Of a stretch of 64,000 nucleotides of DNA, positions 1 to 11,194 are shown piece after piece (the first letter of the stretch is position 1; every line of letters starts with the position of its first letter). The DNA comes from Romanomermis culicivorax (taxonomy: Eukaryota > Nematoda > Enoplea > Mermithida > Mermithidae): the NCBI GenBank assembly GCA_963922205.1, contig CAWUHX010000096.1:496001-560000 (forward strand). Direction: 5' to 3'. Both the position numbers and the translations under genes were made by a program. The notes beneath the pieces are model-generated. The model did not search any database, was not told where the DNA came from, and worked only from the letters and a program-made list of their open reading frames with translations.

Positions 1-19
1 CCCCCCAATTACATGTATA

Positions 20-215
20 CATATAATGTATAAGGTATGACATATAACATATAACATATAAAATATAAAATATAAAATATAAAATATAACATATAACATA
101 TAACATATAACATGTAACATATAACATATAACATATAACATATAACATATAACATATAATATATAACATATAACATATAACATATAATATATAATATATA
201 ACATATAACATAAAC
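20..215. repeat. 7-bp ACATATA satellite tract
   Basis: Near-perfect head-to-tail copies of ACATATA, with occasional variants such as AAAATAT and a TATATAAT run. The repeat reads open on the minus strand as a Tyr/Ile/Leu/Met-rich peptide, which is only a translation of the satellite. Confidence 0.93.
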
Positions 216-221
216 TAGCAC

Positions 222-1240
222 GTTAGTGCTAGACTATAATATGTTTCATTTTGGGCACGCCAATTTTCACATTCAAGACAAGATTTCTAAGAAACTTTAA
301 AACATCCAGAGTTGGAATTTGGCAACAATATAGAACTCAATGCGGGCTACAATATGGTACCACTTAGAATACTGTAGACATACTGTAGCTAAAGTTATGA
401 GACAAACAAGAGTACTGTTTTGCCACCTTTTCATGCCTAAGGATTATTCTAACCGATTAGCTTGATTGTGGTGTATCTTCAGTAGGGTCATATCTGGGGA
501 TCACCAGGAAATTTTTTCCCAATATGCAAATGCGAACTTATTTCAGTGTAAAGAAAAATCTCGAAACTCCGATCAGTAATAACTTTGCGAATATTTAGTC
601 TCTCTAGACGATCCTTGTTCCATTGGATGCAGCTCCTCGAGTTGTACAAGATACGGACTGGCAGTTTGAAAATTTGCATTGTAAACTTGATCATCATAGA
701 AAATATGCAAGTTGGGGTAGATGACCGCACAAATATCTCGAGTTGTATAAGTCAGAGAAAGCTAATTGCTTTTTTGTTCGATAGCTGAGTAAAATGTAAA
801 CCACCTTAAGATCTAGTATAAGCAGTGCAAAGAAAGTGTAAACAAAGCGAAAATGTCCATTTAAAATTTTTTTTGCGATTTCCAGATCTTTTGTTGCACA
901 ACTGAAACGAGCTTCTTTTTCTACCCGCCAGTTTTGATATTTGGTTTTTGTAAAAATGTATAGTACGTTAGAAATTTGCATAAATATTGTTTACAAAAAA
1001 ATTTTTTTCGATTCATCGATTTTAAGTAGCGCCGTTGCAAAGAGCGTACTTTGTTGTCCCTGATGCATATTTTTGTTTTTCGAAATATCTCAACGTTGGT
1101 TAAAAATATGCATAAATGATATATGCCAAAAAATGTAAAATTCGCCGCATTTTAGTGACGTTCCTACTATACTTCGAAAATACACTTTTTCAGTAAAAAA
1201 TTTTTTACACGTTCCTTGCAGGAGCTTGAAAGTGCAATAT
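222..1240. other. Non-coding stretch, no gene recognised
   Basis: AT-rich sequence with short overlapping frames on both strands at about 488-981. None has a recognisable domain, splice signal or signal peptide. Two TACTGTAG octamers occur close together near 370-388. The wording between 600 and 1200 looks like old dispersed-repeat sequence, but I could not find a second copy in the window. Confidence 0.5.
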
Positions 1241-3251
1241 TTATCTGAAAATGCCAGGAAATGGCAAAAAGGAGAAAACGTTTTTCCTTTTTGCTTGTTT
1301 CACTGGCTTAAAAGTTCGATATTAGAGGGGGCCCCATGATTTCATTTCACCAAAATTCAAACTGAAAAAAAAACTTTCCATTTCCTGAGAAACTTATACG
1401 TGCCCAGTTTTTTAAAAAACAAAACGTTTTTAAGCCTCTGCGCATGAAATTCACTTGTCTTGTAGCAATTTTTAGAATCTACATGATTACTGCATGTACA
1501 ATACGTACTTCGTTTTCATGATAGAACACACGTGATGCTTCTAACTGCATGTATAAAATTCATTATAGGCTTGACAAAAAAAGTGCTATAATTGACAAAA
1601 ACTATACAGAACAATAACCATTCTCTAATACTAGGAAGTGGCAAAAGATGAGTATGTTTCTCCTTGTCCCATATTTCACTGAGCATAATACTATACTTCC
1701 TTTCCGAGAACCTGGTTGTAAACTTGTAACGTACCTGCTAACGCAGTACTGTAAATATATAGCATACTGTATGTGATAGTCATTTATTAAATATTAATTC
1801 ATTTTCGTATTTTATCATCTCAAGGGTGTCTGGGATTCACACCCAAACATTCCTCTAAAATTACATGAAGTACTTTATTTTGATCCATTCAGACCCCGGT
1901 AGCTCAATTAAGATGCCCCAATTAATTTGCACAAACGGCAGCTGGTCCCCTAGAACCTACAGTAAACCACACATTCCACAGCTACCATAATCCCCCGTAA
2001 AAATCGTACACAACATCTGCACACAGTAAAATAAGTAAAAGCCCCCCCAGACAGTAGTCTCAAGTGTGCAACAGTAGGGATGGCCCCACAAAACATGTGT
2101 ATTCAGAGAAACAGATACAGGAAGCATGAACAGAAGCACAGAGGTGTGGCTAAGCCCACCATAGGAAGCAAGCAAGACACGAAAAGCATGCCATACTAGG
2201 AAAGCCTTAAAGGGCGTGACTAAATAAGCATGAATAGTAAAGCAGGAAGTGACGATTGGTGGAAGAAGATGGACAGAAGCACGACCTCCCTCAACGCCCA
2301 GGGAGTGGCCAAAAACGCCGTTGTTTAAGAGAAGCAAAGCGTGATTTTATTATTATTGTTGTAATTCTCCGTTTTTCGACCCACGCCCATTTCATTCGCA
2401 AGCATTTTTGTATTGTGAGCGAGCATTTTTTTATTCAGAAGCAGTTAAGCTGTTGTTGTACTCGCCGCTTTCCCCCGTTTGTCGTGTCGACGTCTCAAAG
2501 CAGCCGTCGATTGTTATTACCCGTATCGCCCGTATTACACGCCCCGCGCTCCGTTTTGTCCGCCGTAACGTCCAATTGGTTGAAGTAAAGTGCTTCACAA
2601 AATCTGGTCGTTACAAAGTCACCGTATTCTTGATTGACAGGTATTGTTTCTTCCGAGTTTAAAACGCGGGAATTTTAATTTCTAATACGATTAATGCTTG
2701 TTCAAACTTATTTGAAACTATGCTTTAGCTAATTTTACTCAAATAATGTTCGCCGGTCTCTCAAAAATGGCCGTCAACAGAAATTTTCTGTTTTCCACCA
2801 ATTAATTTTTCGAATTTGTTTCAAATTGTGTAAATTTATTGTCTTGCGAATCAGGAATACTGTGAATTTACCACTTGCTTTTCGGAAACAAAGTTTTTGC
2901 AACTGCATTGTATACAGTGATGAAAAATTCTAACAAAGAATGGCGCATAAGTAATTACAAAGATTTCGGGTTTTTCATTAAACCAAAGTTTTTTCTTCTG
3001 TAAAAATCAACTTTAATAACTGATACTGAAATTTTTCAAACATTTGTCCATTTTTGCGCAGAGGCATTTTCAGAAATGACTAAAAACAGGGCGCGTATAT
3101 GTTTCTCAGGAAATGAAAAGTTTTTTTCAGTTAGAATTTTGCTGCAATGAAATGATGGGGAGGCCTCTAATATCCAACTTTTAAGCCAGTGAAACAAGCA
3201 AAAAGGAAAAACATTTTCTCCTTTTTGCCATTTCCTGGCATTTTCAGATAA
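1241..3251. mobile_element. 2-kb element bounded by ~200-bp inverted repeats
   Basis: The left arm (1241-1445) and the right arm (3055-3251) are imperfect reverse complements. Both begin at the outer edge with TTATCTGAAAATGCCAGG. They share a run on through GGAAATGGCAAAAAGG and a final GCCTCTGCGCA at the inner edge. The interior of about 1.6 kb shows no recognisable transposase, so this would be a non-autonomous or foldback DNA element. I see no clear target-site duplication, so the exact ends are inferred from where the arms stop matching. Confidence 0.72.
2256..2662 (+). other. GC-richer open stretch inside the inverted-repeat element, unidentified
   Basis: Two overlapping plus-strand frames run through a patch of markedly higher GC than its surroundings. 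The downstream part is basic and Val/Arg-rich and ends near a possible donor (GACAG/GTATTG at about 2640). I recognise no family. It could be a cargo remnant of the surrounding element or chance. Confidence 0.15.
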
Positions 3252-3599
3252 ATAACATAACAGCTGACTGGTTTTGACCTTGTCAGATAACAGCTGGCAG
3301 GGTTGCTAAGGACTGTATTCTGGAAAATTGGGTGGGATAAAGTAGGGACAGCAACTAGCAACTGGGGAAAAAGTTTTAACATTGAAAATGTAAAGTAAAC
3401 TTATTTTCTCTATCTTGTATTATTGGTTGCATGTTTTTAACAAGTCTGCAAAAAATGAAATTAATGCGGAAAACTTACTTACTCATTCAATGTGTTGCTT
3501 AAAAAATCGATATTCTGGAAATCAAACAAACTGATTCAGTTTGAAATGTTGCAAAAAAGGCTTGGAAAAGTATTTGAAAAAGATCTGAATTCAATCAAC

Positions 3600-4620
3600 T
3601 GTTCAATTTGTTGGGGATGTGCCTTTCAAAAAAAAAAATCTCATTTTTTGGCCAAGCTCATCGCTTGAGTCCACATTTTTGGTTTAAATTTCTTTCACTT
3701 ATTTTGCATTTGTTATTATTTTTTCTCGTATTTCAATCTTGTCAAATTTTGCCTCATATTTTTTCTTGTCGTTTTTCGGTGCCTTGTAAAGTATTTTTTC
3801 TTGTCATTTGTGCCTCGTATTTTAAAATTTTTTGCTTAATATTTTTTCGCCCTACTAGTTTTGTAAATACTTATTCGTCATATCTTATTTTAAATTTTTC
3901 GTATGAAAAATCGACGGCGAACCGAAAGGGGAATGGTGCAGACGAAAGTAGCCGATGACTGCAAGGATTGGGACGCTGTTACCAAAGACACTCCACATCA
4001 CTCAATGGGATGAAACGATCAACTGTGGAGGAAGGTACCTAGGAGCCACAAGGCACGCTGGCGAAGCCAGGGAAAAGTCAAGCCGATGCAGAGTCGTCGA
4101 TCCATCAGGTGCTGGATCAGTGATTGATCGTGTCGCGGCATCTCAGTGGACAGACCTGGGTAACCTTGTAAAAAGACTTGACGTTGGAGGTGGTCTTGAC
4201 CCGTACATCCTTGGGGTCAGGTCAGGACGATTATGACCTGTACACCCTTCGGGGTCGGATCAGAATCTTTTTATTAAGTTGGGATCCAGTAGTAGGTCAC
4301 ACTGTAAAAGGTAAAAGTCCTGCTCACGGTTTCCTTCTTCACCTCCCATTGGTCAGTTTCAAGGCCCGAGGGATGTTGGGGATGTGCTTACGGCAGTAGC
4401 AATCCCACATCTATGCAAAATTGGTGAATCGACGAAGTTACGATTCCCCAAAAAAAGAGAAAAATAGTCATTCCTTATTACTCCTCGCAATTTTGGTGTG
4501 TCGCGGGCGAGTCGCGTCCGTTGTATATTGTATTGTTTTGCTTCGCCTAGTAAAGGCAAACGTCGACAGCCCGACACCCAAATTTTCATATTATTAGTAA
4601 TATTATTATTTATTTCTTAC
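3600..4620 (+). other. Possible retroelement remnant (weak)
   Basis: The stretch 3900-4370 is GC-richer than its neighbours and reads open in more than one frame without a recognisable domain. A 16-bp word TGTTGGGGATGTGCxT occurs at about 3609 and again at about 4374, which recalls the first bases of some BEL/Pao LTRs. The two copies do not match beyond that word, so this is not a demonstrated LTR pair. Confidence 0.2.
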
Positions 4621-5051
4621 ATTATTATTACTCGCTCATAAAGCGGAAGGAGGGAGCCGCATTACACGGGAGCCAAGCCAAGGTAAAGCCCCTGCTCCTT
4701 TGGATATTATTATAGTGAGTTTTGTGTACTTGTGTAAACCTTTAGGAGGCATCTGGGGAGACCCTGAGTGCCCTTCGATTGCAAGAGTTAGAGTTTCCAG
4801 TTACTTATAAGTGACTGAAGGTTGTGTTTATTTCTGCTTAAGGACTGTTGCACTGTGTTTAGTCGATTGCTAATAGGAGGCTCCTTTGAGTGACCTACAG
4901 TAGTCGATTGAGTACAAGCCAATAGGACTTGAGTTATATTGCTGACATCTTCGGACTTCAGCAGAGATATAAACATAACAAATTCAAAATTTAGAAGCAA
5001 AGTGGAAATTGCTTAAAAAAGTAACATTTTAATTTCCCAATCAAAGTACTG

Positions 5052-5264
5052 CTATGTAAAGTAGTTGTCAATAGTAGCCCTTCTTTCCATCTTTCCTTTG
5101 ATGTTTGGTTCAACAATCATTTCTTCATTATAATATTCCATAATTTGTGATTCGGAAGTCATGGTTTCATCTTCTTTTGCATCTAGCATTGTATGGAGAT
5201 TATGCAACACTGCACGAGCTATGATAATGTTTCCAAATTTTTTGGAGCTTCCAATCTGAGCCTG
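5052..5264 (-). pseudogene. C-terminal fragment of a PIF/Harbinger-like transposase
   Basis: Read on the minus strand, about 70 codons stay open to a TAG at 5052-5054. They encode a peptide beginning around FGNIIIARAVLHNLHTMLD and ending RRATIDNYFT. The 'IIxAxxVLHN' motif and an Arg-rich 'R..xIxxYF' tail are the usual end of PIF/Harbinger (DDE_Tnp_4, HARBI1-like) transposases. The rest of the enzyme, including the DDE catalytic residues, is missing, because the frame runs back into the ATTAA microsatellite at 5262. It is too short to be a functional gene. The family call rests on remembered motif shape. Confidence 0.5.
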
Positions 5265-5520
5265 AATTAAATTAAATTAAATTAAATTAAATTAAATTAA
5301 ATTAAATTAAATTAAATTGAATTAAATTAAATTAGATTAAATTAAATTAAATTAAATTAAATTAAATTAAATTAAATTAAATTAAATTAAATTAAATTAA
5401 ATTAAATTAAATTAAATTAAATTAAATTAAATTAAATTAAATTAAATTAAATTAAATTAAATTAAATTAAATTAAATTAAATTAAATTAAATTAAATTAG
5501 ATTAAATTAAATTAAATTAA
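5262..5520. repeat. (ATTAA)n pentanucleotide microsatellite
   Basis: About 50 head-to-tail ATTAA units with only a few single-base interruptions (ATTGA, ATTAG). It interrupts the transposase-like fragment on its low-coordinate side. Confidence 0.97.
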
Positions 5521-5682
5521 ACAGGATGTTTGATCCACGACAGTGTATACGTATGTATTCAATTTATTAAAGTTATTCATAATATGTTCAATATTGTATA
5601 TTAAATTTATAATATAATTTACTTTCGTGGCAGTATGAATTTCTTCAATTTTATAAATTTAATACACTTCAAGATATATACT

Positions 5683-6060
5683 ATCGATTGGTGTAAACAG
5701 CAATCATCCTCATTTACTGGTTGTTGGATAGGGCTAATTCCGACAGGACTTTACACAATGATATGACAATTCTTAATAAGCGTAAAGTTCGATCAATTTT
5801 GCACACTTGTTACACTTTGAAGTATACAATCGATTATTGTTAATGAGAATAATCCTAGACTATCGGTTCTAGTGTTGTAGAAGTGGGAAAATTCCGACAC
5901 GACTTTATACTATGAGAGGAGAATTTTTAGGAAGTGTAAAGTGCGATCGATTTTGTACACTTTACACTATAATATCGATTGGTGTAAACGATAATAGCTT
6001 TAAATTATCGGTTCTAGAGTTATCGAAGTGAGGAAATTCTAACCCAACTTTTCACCTTCT
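5683..6060. repeat. Diverged tandem repeat, unit about 145 bp, ~2.6 copies
   Basis: Units start with ATCGATTggTGTAAAC-like sequence at 5683, 5829 and 5974. Each carries a 'AATTCCGACACGACTTTA'-like block about 60 bp in. Spacing is 146 and 145 bp. The sequence between 5520 and 5683 is plain AT-rich. Confidence 0.75.
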
Positions 6061-6224
6061 ATAGCCAGTATTTGCCAGGTTAGGTTAAATAGCAGGTTGA
6101 GAGGAAATAGCCCTAGCTTCAGTACCACGCCCATGGCCTCTTATTTTGGTGCCCTATCTCTCGTACGGGGACATGGGGCTATAGTTCAAATAAGATGGCT
6201 TAGCCAAGGCTACCTCTCTGCAAT

Positions 6225-6336
6225 GTGTGACACATCTTTCTTGGCTACACTAGTTTCCTCTTTCACAAATTTTTCTATGGCTCTCAATAAACTTATAAAT
6301 TGGAAGAGAATTAGTTGCACATCTTTTTTGCCATGA
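6225..6336 (-). other. Possible orphan coding fragment
   Basis: On the minus strand about 38 codons (KKDVQLILFQFISLLRAIEK followed by a charged helix-like segment ending HIAER) run up to a possible donor GAGAG/GTAGCC near 6225. The composition looks like real protein rather than repeat translation. It is short, joins minisatellite on its upstream side, and matches no family I recognise. Confidence 0.22.
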
Positions 6337-6342
6337 CCCGAC

Positions 6343-6425
6343 AGTTGAGCGCTGGACAATTGAGAGCCGACAATTGAGCGCCGTGACAACTGAGCGCCGA
6401 CAACTGACCACTGACTATTTAATGT
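6343..6425 (-). repeat. Left inverted arm of GGCGCTCAATTGTC minisatellite
   Basis: Four to five units in the orientation GACAATTGAGCGCC, followed by CAACTGACCACTGACTATTTAATG. The right-hand array at 6900-7170 is the reverse complement, including the unique ACTATTTAATG edge, so the two are arms of one inverted structure. Confidence 0.8.
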
Positions 6426-6466
6426 CAGATAAATAACCAAATCAGTTTGAAGTAACTATTTTGCAT

Positions 6467-6748
6467 TTAGGCTTAGGCTTAGGCTTAGGCTTGGGCTTAG
6501 GCTCAGGCTTAGGCTTAGGCTTAGGCTTAGGCTTAGGCTTAGGCTTAGGCTTAGGCTTAGGCTTAGGCTTAGGCTTAGGCTTAGGCTTAGGCTCAGGCTT
6601 AGGCTTAGGCTTAGGCTTAGGCTTAGGCTTAGGCTTAGGCTTGGGCTAAGGCTTAGGGGCTTAGGCTTAGGGGCTTAAGCTTAGGGGCATAGGCTTACGG
6701 GCTTTGGCTTAGGCTTAGGGGCTTAGGCTTAGGCTTAGGCTTAGGCTT
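6467..6748 (+). repeat. Interstitial nematode telomeric repeat (TTAGGC)n
   Basis: About 280 bp of TTAGGC units, the telomeric repeat of most chromadorean nematodes. It is nearly perfect to about 6640, with TTGGGC and CTCAGGC variants, then degrades to TTAGGGGC-type units before recovering to perfect copies at 6715-6748. Unique sequence lies on both sides, so the tract is internal rather than a chromosome end. It reads open as Leu-Gly repeats, which has no coding meaning. Confidence 0.96.
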
Positions 6749-6899
6749 CGTCATACGAATCAAAAATGACCATATTTGTTTGATTCATAATATTAGACGT
6801 ATGGATATATATACATTACGGTAGATAATCATTACGGTAGATAATCACTGAAATGCTAGTATTCCGTAGCGCTCAGTAAATGAAAAAAACGCTCAATCA

Positions 6900-7170
6900 T
6901 AATGCATTAAATAGTCGGCGCTCAGTTGTCAGCACTCAAATGTCTGGGGCTCAGTTGTCTGGCGCTCAGTTGTCGGCGCTCAATTGTCGGCGCACAATTG
7001 TCCGGCGCTCAGTTTTTGGCGTTCAGTTGTCACGGCGCTCAATTGTCCGGCGCTCAGTTGTCGGCGCTCAATTGTCTGGCGCTCAGTTGTGGGCGCTCAA
7101 TTGTCGGTGCTCAATTGTCCAGCGCTCAGTTGTCAGCGCTCAATTGTCGGCGCTCAATTGTTGGTGCACC
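6900..7170 (+). repeat. Right inverted arm: GGCGCTCAATTGTC/GGCGCTCAGTTGTC minisatellite
   Basis: About 15 units of 14-17 bp alternating GCTCAATTGTC and GCTCAGTTGTC. It is the reverse complement of the shorter array at 6343-6425 and begins with CATTAAATAGTCGGCGC, which mirrors the edge of the left arm. Three frames stay open through it only because the unit lacks stops. Confidence 0.9.
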
Positions 7171-7374
7171 CTTTTTTGCATCATTTTCATATAATCATTT
7201 CTGCACGTATCTGTAAAAATCTGGTATCTAAGTTTTGATGTGCTTCCTGTCTGGAGGAAGAAAATTGAAGGTCATTTCCTGAGCTCTAATTACTAGAAGC
7301 ATTTCATTAGCATAATTTCATTAAACATAAAAAGGTTAATGATGAAGACTGATGGTGCTTATTTTCCCAATTAT

Positions 7375-7500
7375 CCAAGGAGGCTTAGCTGAGCGATAGT
7401 TCTAACTAGTTCAAACCTATCTTTCTTCAAACCCTAAGGAAAGACCTGCACAACAGAAATACAGTCTCTCTTTGTTGAATCTTGTTTAGAGGATTTTTTC
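7375..7500 (+). repeat. Possible tRNA-derived SINE head
   Basis: GGCTTAGCTGAGCGATAG resembles a Pol III A box and TTCAAACCCT, about 40 bp later, resembles a B box. No second copy was found in the window, so this is a weak call. Confidence 0.25.
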
Positions 7501-8152
7501 TCAAATCTGCGTGCAGTGAAAATTGGCCTAACATTTATGAGGTGCCTTTTCTTAATTTTTCTATGCTTTTGTGTGTATGTCTGCTATGCAAATGTTCCCC
7601 TTATGTTTTGTGTTGGTATACAAGCAGAAAATAACCTAATCTAGACTTTTTTAATCTTTTACTCTATAGGTGATATCTGGTAATATATCACCGGGAAGTA
7701 ATATTTTTCTATTTAAAAAAATGAGAATTAAATGTATTTTCCATCATAGAATTGATATTGTTGCTATTTTCATCAACAACCAAATAAGCTTGATAATTGC
7801 GTATTGGAAAAAAGTTCCTAAATATTGTTGTCTAAAATGTTCTTATAAAGTGAAACGTTTGAAAATTTGATTTTTTCCTCTATTTTGGCTTTACTTGGGT
7901 TATTTTTTCAAACAAAACGCTATTTTTGTCCAACAGGGTAGGGTGTTTATGTAATAGAATATCTCAATTTTAAGCATTTCTAGCACTTTTGAATTGTTGA
8001 ATATTGCGTGAAAATCTCAAAAAATTGTTGATTTAATCATCTGCATCTTTAATTTCTTTGATTTTATGTTTCACTTTGTACAATTTAGCGAAGCTGTAAA
8101 TATTATCCAAAATCTTATATTGGGTGTAATAGCTTTTAGAATTCCATCGACA
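7501..8152. other. AT-rich sequence upstream of the receptor gene
   Basis: No recognisable gene. A 66-codon frame at 7670-7870 has no domain and no usable context. Presumably it contains the receptor promoter, but no specific element can be named. Confidence 0.4.
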
Positions 8153-9250
8153 ATGACGAGCAATTATTCGTACAATTATAGTCAAATTTGTGAGACATTC
8201 AATCAAGGTTTGATGGATGGCGTTTTGGTATTCCAAAATTATATTCTCATCTATATGACGCCTTTGCCAGTAATTTTCAGCCTGACAGCCATTTACTATT
8301 TATGGAAAGTTGGACTATTTGATGTAAATTTCAAACTTTTATTTGGCAGCTTCTATTTTTTCAGTTTATTATACTCAATGGGGGTATTTGCCAATAGTGT
8401 ACGGATTATTATCACCTACAGAAGCAATGATCCATGCCGAATAATAATGTCAAGTACAGATTGTAGAAAAATTAACCTGTTATATAGTCCAATGGGTGGC
8501 GTACATATTGTTATTTTTGCTTTATCAATGGAAAGACTGTGTGCGTCAGTTTATTACAAACATTGTGATTATTTGAAACGTATAGCTCTACCCATGATAC
8601 TATTCTGCGGTGCTATGATAATCATGATTGTCATGCTGGTGCTAGTTTTTTTTATTATACCAGATGATGAACAGACAAAAATGTGTCCATGCGATAGAAT
8701 CCAAAATTCCGGAAGCATTGTCTATGGAGCAATTTTCACAATTGGCGTGGAAAAGATAGCGACTATTATCTACGTATTCATACATTTCTCGGATAGAAAT
8801 AAATACCATCATTTAACAATGAAGCAAGCTCAAAATCGTTTAATGATCAGATTCCAGTTGTCGTTCAATTTGCAAATCAACAAAATATTGTTACCATCGA
8901 CTATAGTCAGTTTAGTTTGTTTTATAATTGCCGATCTAGGTCCATTCGTACGTGGTTCGACTTACAAACAACTAGCTTTTTATTCCAATTTTACGCTGTT
9001 TTTTGCAAATTTGAACATAACCCTACAACCCTTGATATTATTCTTATTTAACAAATGGTTGAGGAAGCTCCTTCTAGATGACGTACAACTTTTCACCAGC
9101 TATTGCACCAGAAATAGAGTTGGATGTATCGAACGACAACTGAAGAATGATTTTGCAGATGCCGAAAGAAGAAAGGAAGCTGATGCCACTACTAAAATAT
9201 ATTTCGATAATTTGAGTGAAATATGGAATCAAGATGAATTATGCATATAA
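8153..9250 (+). CDS. Nematode seven-transmembrane chemoreceptor, SRA/SRAB-like
   Basis: Single-exon gene of 365 codons from ATG 8153. The frame is open back to an ATG at 8066, which would add 29 residues. I prefer 8153 because it places a short polar N-terminus with one Cys (residue 13) before the first membrane helix, as in this family. Hydrophobic segments follow at about 30-50, 62-88, 112-135 and onward, with seven in total expected. A conserved Cys precedes helix 3 (CRIIMSSTDC, residues 95-104), and a MERLCAS motif at 126-132 sits where SRA-superfamily receptors carry 'xERxxA'. The C-terminal tail is charged and cytoplasmic. A likely poly(A) signal AATAAA lies within 15 bp of the stop. 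Such receptors are expected in sensory-neuron cilia membranes and bind external chemicals; the ligand cannot be inferred. The assignment to SRA rather than SRAB or SRE is from motif shape only. Confidence 0.82.
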   Translation: MTSNYSYNYSQICETFNQGLMDGVLVFQNYILIYMTPLPVIFSLTAIYYLWKVGLFDVNFKLLFGSFYFFSLLYSMGVFANSVRIIITYRSNDPCRIIMSSTDCRKINLLYSPMGGVHIVIFALSMERLCASVYYKHCDYLKRIALPMILFCGAMIIMIVMLVLVFFIIPDDEQTKMCPCDRIQNSGSIVYGAIFTIGVEKIATIIYVFIHFSDRNKYHHLTMKQAQNRLMIRFQLSFNLQINKILLPSTIVSLVCFIIADLGPFVRGSTYKQLAFYSNFTLFFANLNITLQPLILFLFNKWLRKLLLDDVQLFTSYCTRNRVGCIERQLKNDFADAERRKEADATTKIYFDNLSEIWNQDELCI

Positions 9251-10044
9251 TTTTGAAAATAAAAAAAAAATTCAAATTTTTTAATGCAAATTTGAAAAAG
9301 TTTAACTTTCCATAAGCAAATAAATGTCAAACTCTCAAATTGAGTTTTTGCAAACTTTTCTTGAAAGTTCAGAATTGAATTTTCCGGGTGAATTTTGGAT
9401 TTTTTGAAGAGTGCATTATTGAAAAATGTGAAATTGTAAATAGAAAAGAATTAGAAATTTCGACTTTAAATTTTCAGTTTTTGAAAAGTATAAATCAAGA
9501 AAAATGAGCAATTTTAAAATTTTATGAAAAAAATCATCAGAACTTAAAATTCTTAGACGAAAATTTTCAATTTTCGCAATGTAAAAATTGGAAAATTGTC
9601 TGCAAAAAGCGTGGGAATCACAAAAAATGTAAGTCCTGAAAGTTGATGCAAGAAAACCAATTTAAAATTTCTATTTTATAGTTTTCAATCTTTAGAAATA
9701 AAAAATTCTGAAAAAAGTGAAATTCTACTGTTGTAAAATGAGAATTTCAAATTTTCATCTGTTTTAATGTTGTTGTTTTTCTGTCACAAAGTTTAATTTC
9801 CAGCTACACTTATTCAGATGTAAAATTTTTTTTAGATTTATTGAATTGTTTATAAGTTTATAAAAAAGAATTAGCAACAAAATGTTTATATTTGAAAATT
9901 AGAACACATTCCACATTGGGTGCTCTCATTATATTCATACTTTTATTTTCAAAGAGTAAAAATCTGAAATTCTCAAAAATCAAGAAAAACAAGAGAATCT
10001 GAAATTTTTGAGATAAAATTGATTTAAAAATTTAAAAGTTATTG
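9251..10044. other. AT-rich intergenic sequence, nothing recognised
   Basis: Low-complexity A/T-rich sequence with recurring AAAATTTTC-like words. No coding potential, RNA gene or mobile element was seen. Confidence 0.6.
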
Positions 10045-10750
10045 ATTTATAACTGAGGAGTAAGTGATCTGTAACTGACAAGTAACTGGTTCCTAACTGA
10101 CAGATAACTGATGTGTGACTGATGTGTAACTGATCTATAACTGATCTCTAACTGACATGTAACTGACAAGTAACTGACAAATAATTAATGTGTAACTGAC
10201 AAGTAACTGATCTGTAACTGACAAGTAACTGATCTGTAACTGATCTGTAACTGACAAGTAACTGATCTGTAACTGACAAGTAACTGATGTGTAACTGATC
10301 TGTAAGTTATCTGTAACTTATCTGTTACTTAGAAGTAACTAATGTATAACTGATCTGCAACTGACAGGTAACAGATGCATGCGTAACTGATCTGTAACTG
10401 AGCTATAACTGATCTTTAACTCACCTGTAACTGACAAGTAACTGATATATACCTGATCTATAACTGAAAAGTAGGTGATCTGTAAGTGACAAGTAACTGA
10501 TCTGTAATTGATAGGTAACTGATGTGTAACTGATTTGTAACTGATCTGCAAATGACAGGTAACTGATATGTAACTGATCTGTAACTGACCTATAACTGAC
10601 CCTCAACTGAAAAGTAAGTGATCTGTAACCAAAAAGTAACTGATGTATAACTGAACTGTAACTGAGAAGTCTGAAGTATGACTGATCTGTAACTGATGTG
10701 TAGCGGATGTGTAACTGATCTGTAACTGACAAGTAACTGATCTGTAAATG
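10045..10750. repeat. 11-bp minisatellite (TAACTGATCTG / TAACTGACAAG)
   Basis: About 60 tandem units of 11 bp alternating mainly between TAACTGATCTG and TAACTGACAAG, with scattered variants. Because 11 is not a multiple of 3 the array reads through different phases, giving minus-strand open frames rich in SVTDQL. These are artefacts. Confidence 0.95.
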
Positions 10751-11194
10751 ATAAAAATAACTTTGTAAAAGTAAAAATTGGTCAGAAATTTATAATTCCA
10801 GATTATGAAAATTAAAATTTTTTTTCACATTGATGAAAAATTTTAAAAAAAAATTCTAAATATTTTTATACATGTTGAATTATCCTTAGTGTTCGATGCT
10901 TTCGATCTAATTTTTAGAATATTTTCGAATATTTTCCTAGTTTTTTCTCCACATTTTCAGCCAATTTTTCTTCTTCCACATTCAATGTAGCTAGAAATTG
11001 AATTTTTGGCTACAGTAAACAGCGATAATGTAATGTCATTTCATTTTTAAATTAATAACTTGTTGATCAAAACTTCTGGAAAGAAATCGAACATCGTTGC
11101 TGCCAAGAAAATTTTGGGCAAATTTCGCAACGTTTTCAACCTTTGGGTGAAGAATTCTTTGTTGTAAACATTGGTCGTCAAGAATTATTGTTGC

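Noticed and set aside
9-221. Minus-strand 70-codon frame (Tyr/Ile/Met-rich)
   Set aside because: Pure translation of the 7-bp ACATATA satellite.
3609-4390. Paired LTRs
   Set aside because: The shared word is only about 16 bp and the flanking sequence does not match.
6461-6649. Leu-Gly repeat protein
   Set aside because: Translation of TTAGGC telomeric repeats.
6880-7238. Three overlapping plus-strand frames with SGAQLSALN-like repeats
   Set aside because: Open only because the minisatellite unit has no stop codon; all three frames read alike.
10339-10732. SVTDQLxISY repeat proteins on the minus strand
   Set aside because: Translation of the 11-bp TAACTGATCTG minisatellite.
10045-10750. 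CRISPR-like array
   Set aside because: Units are contiguous with no unique spacers, and the context is eukaryotic.
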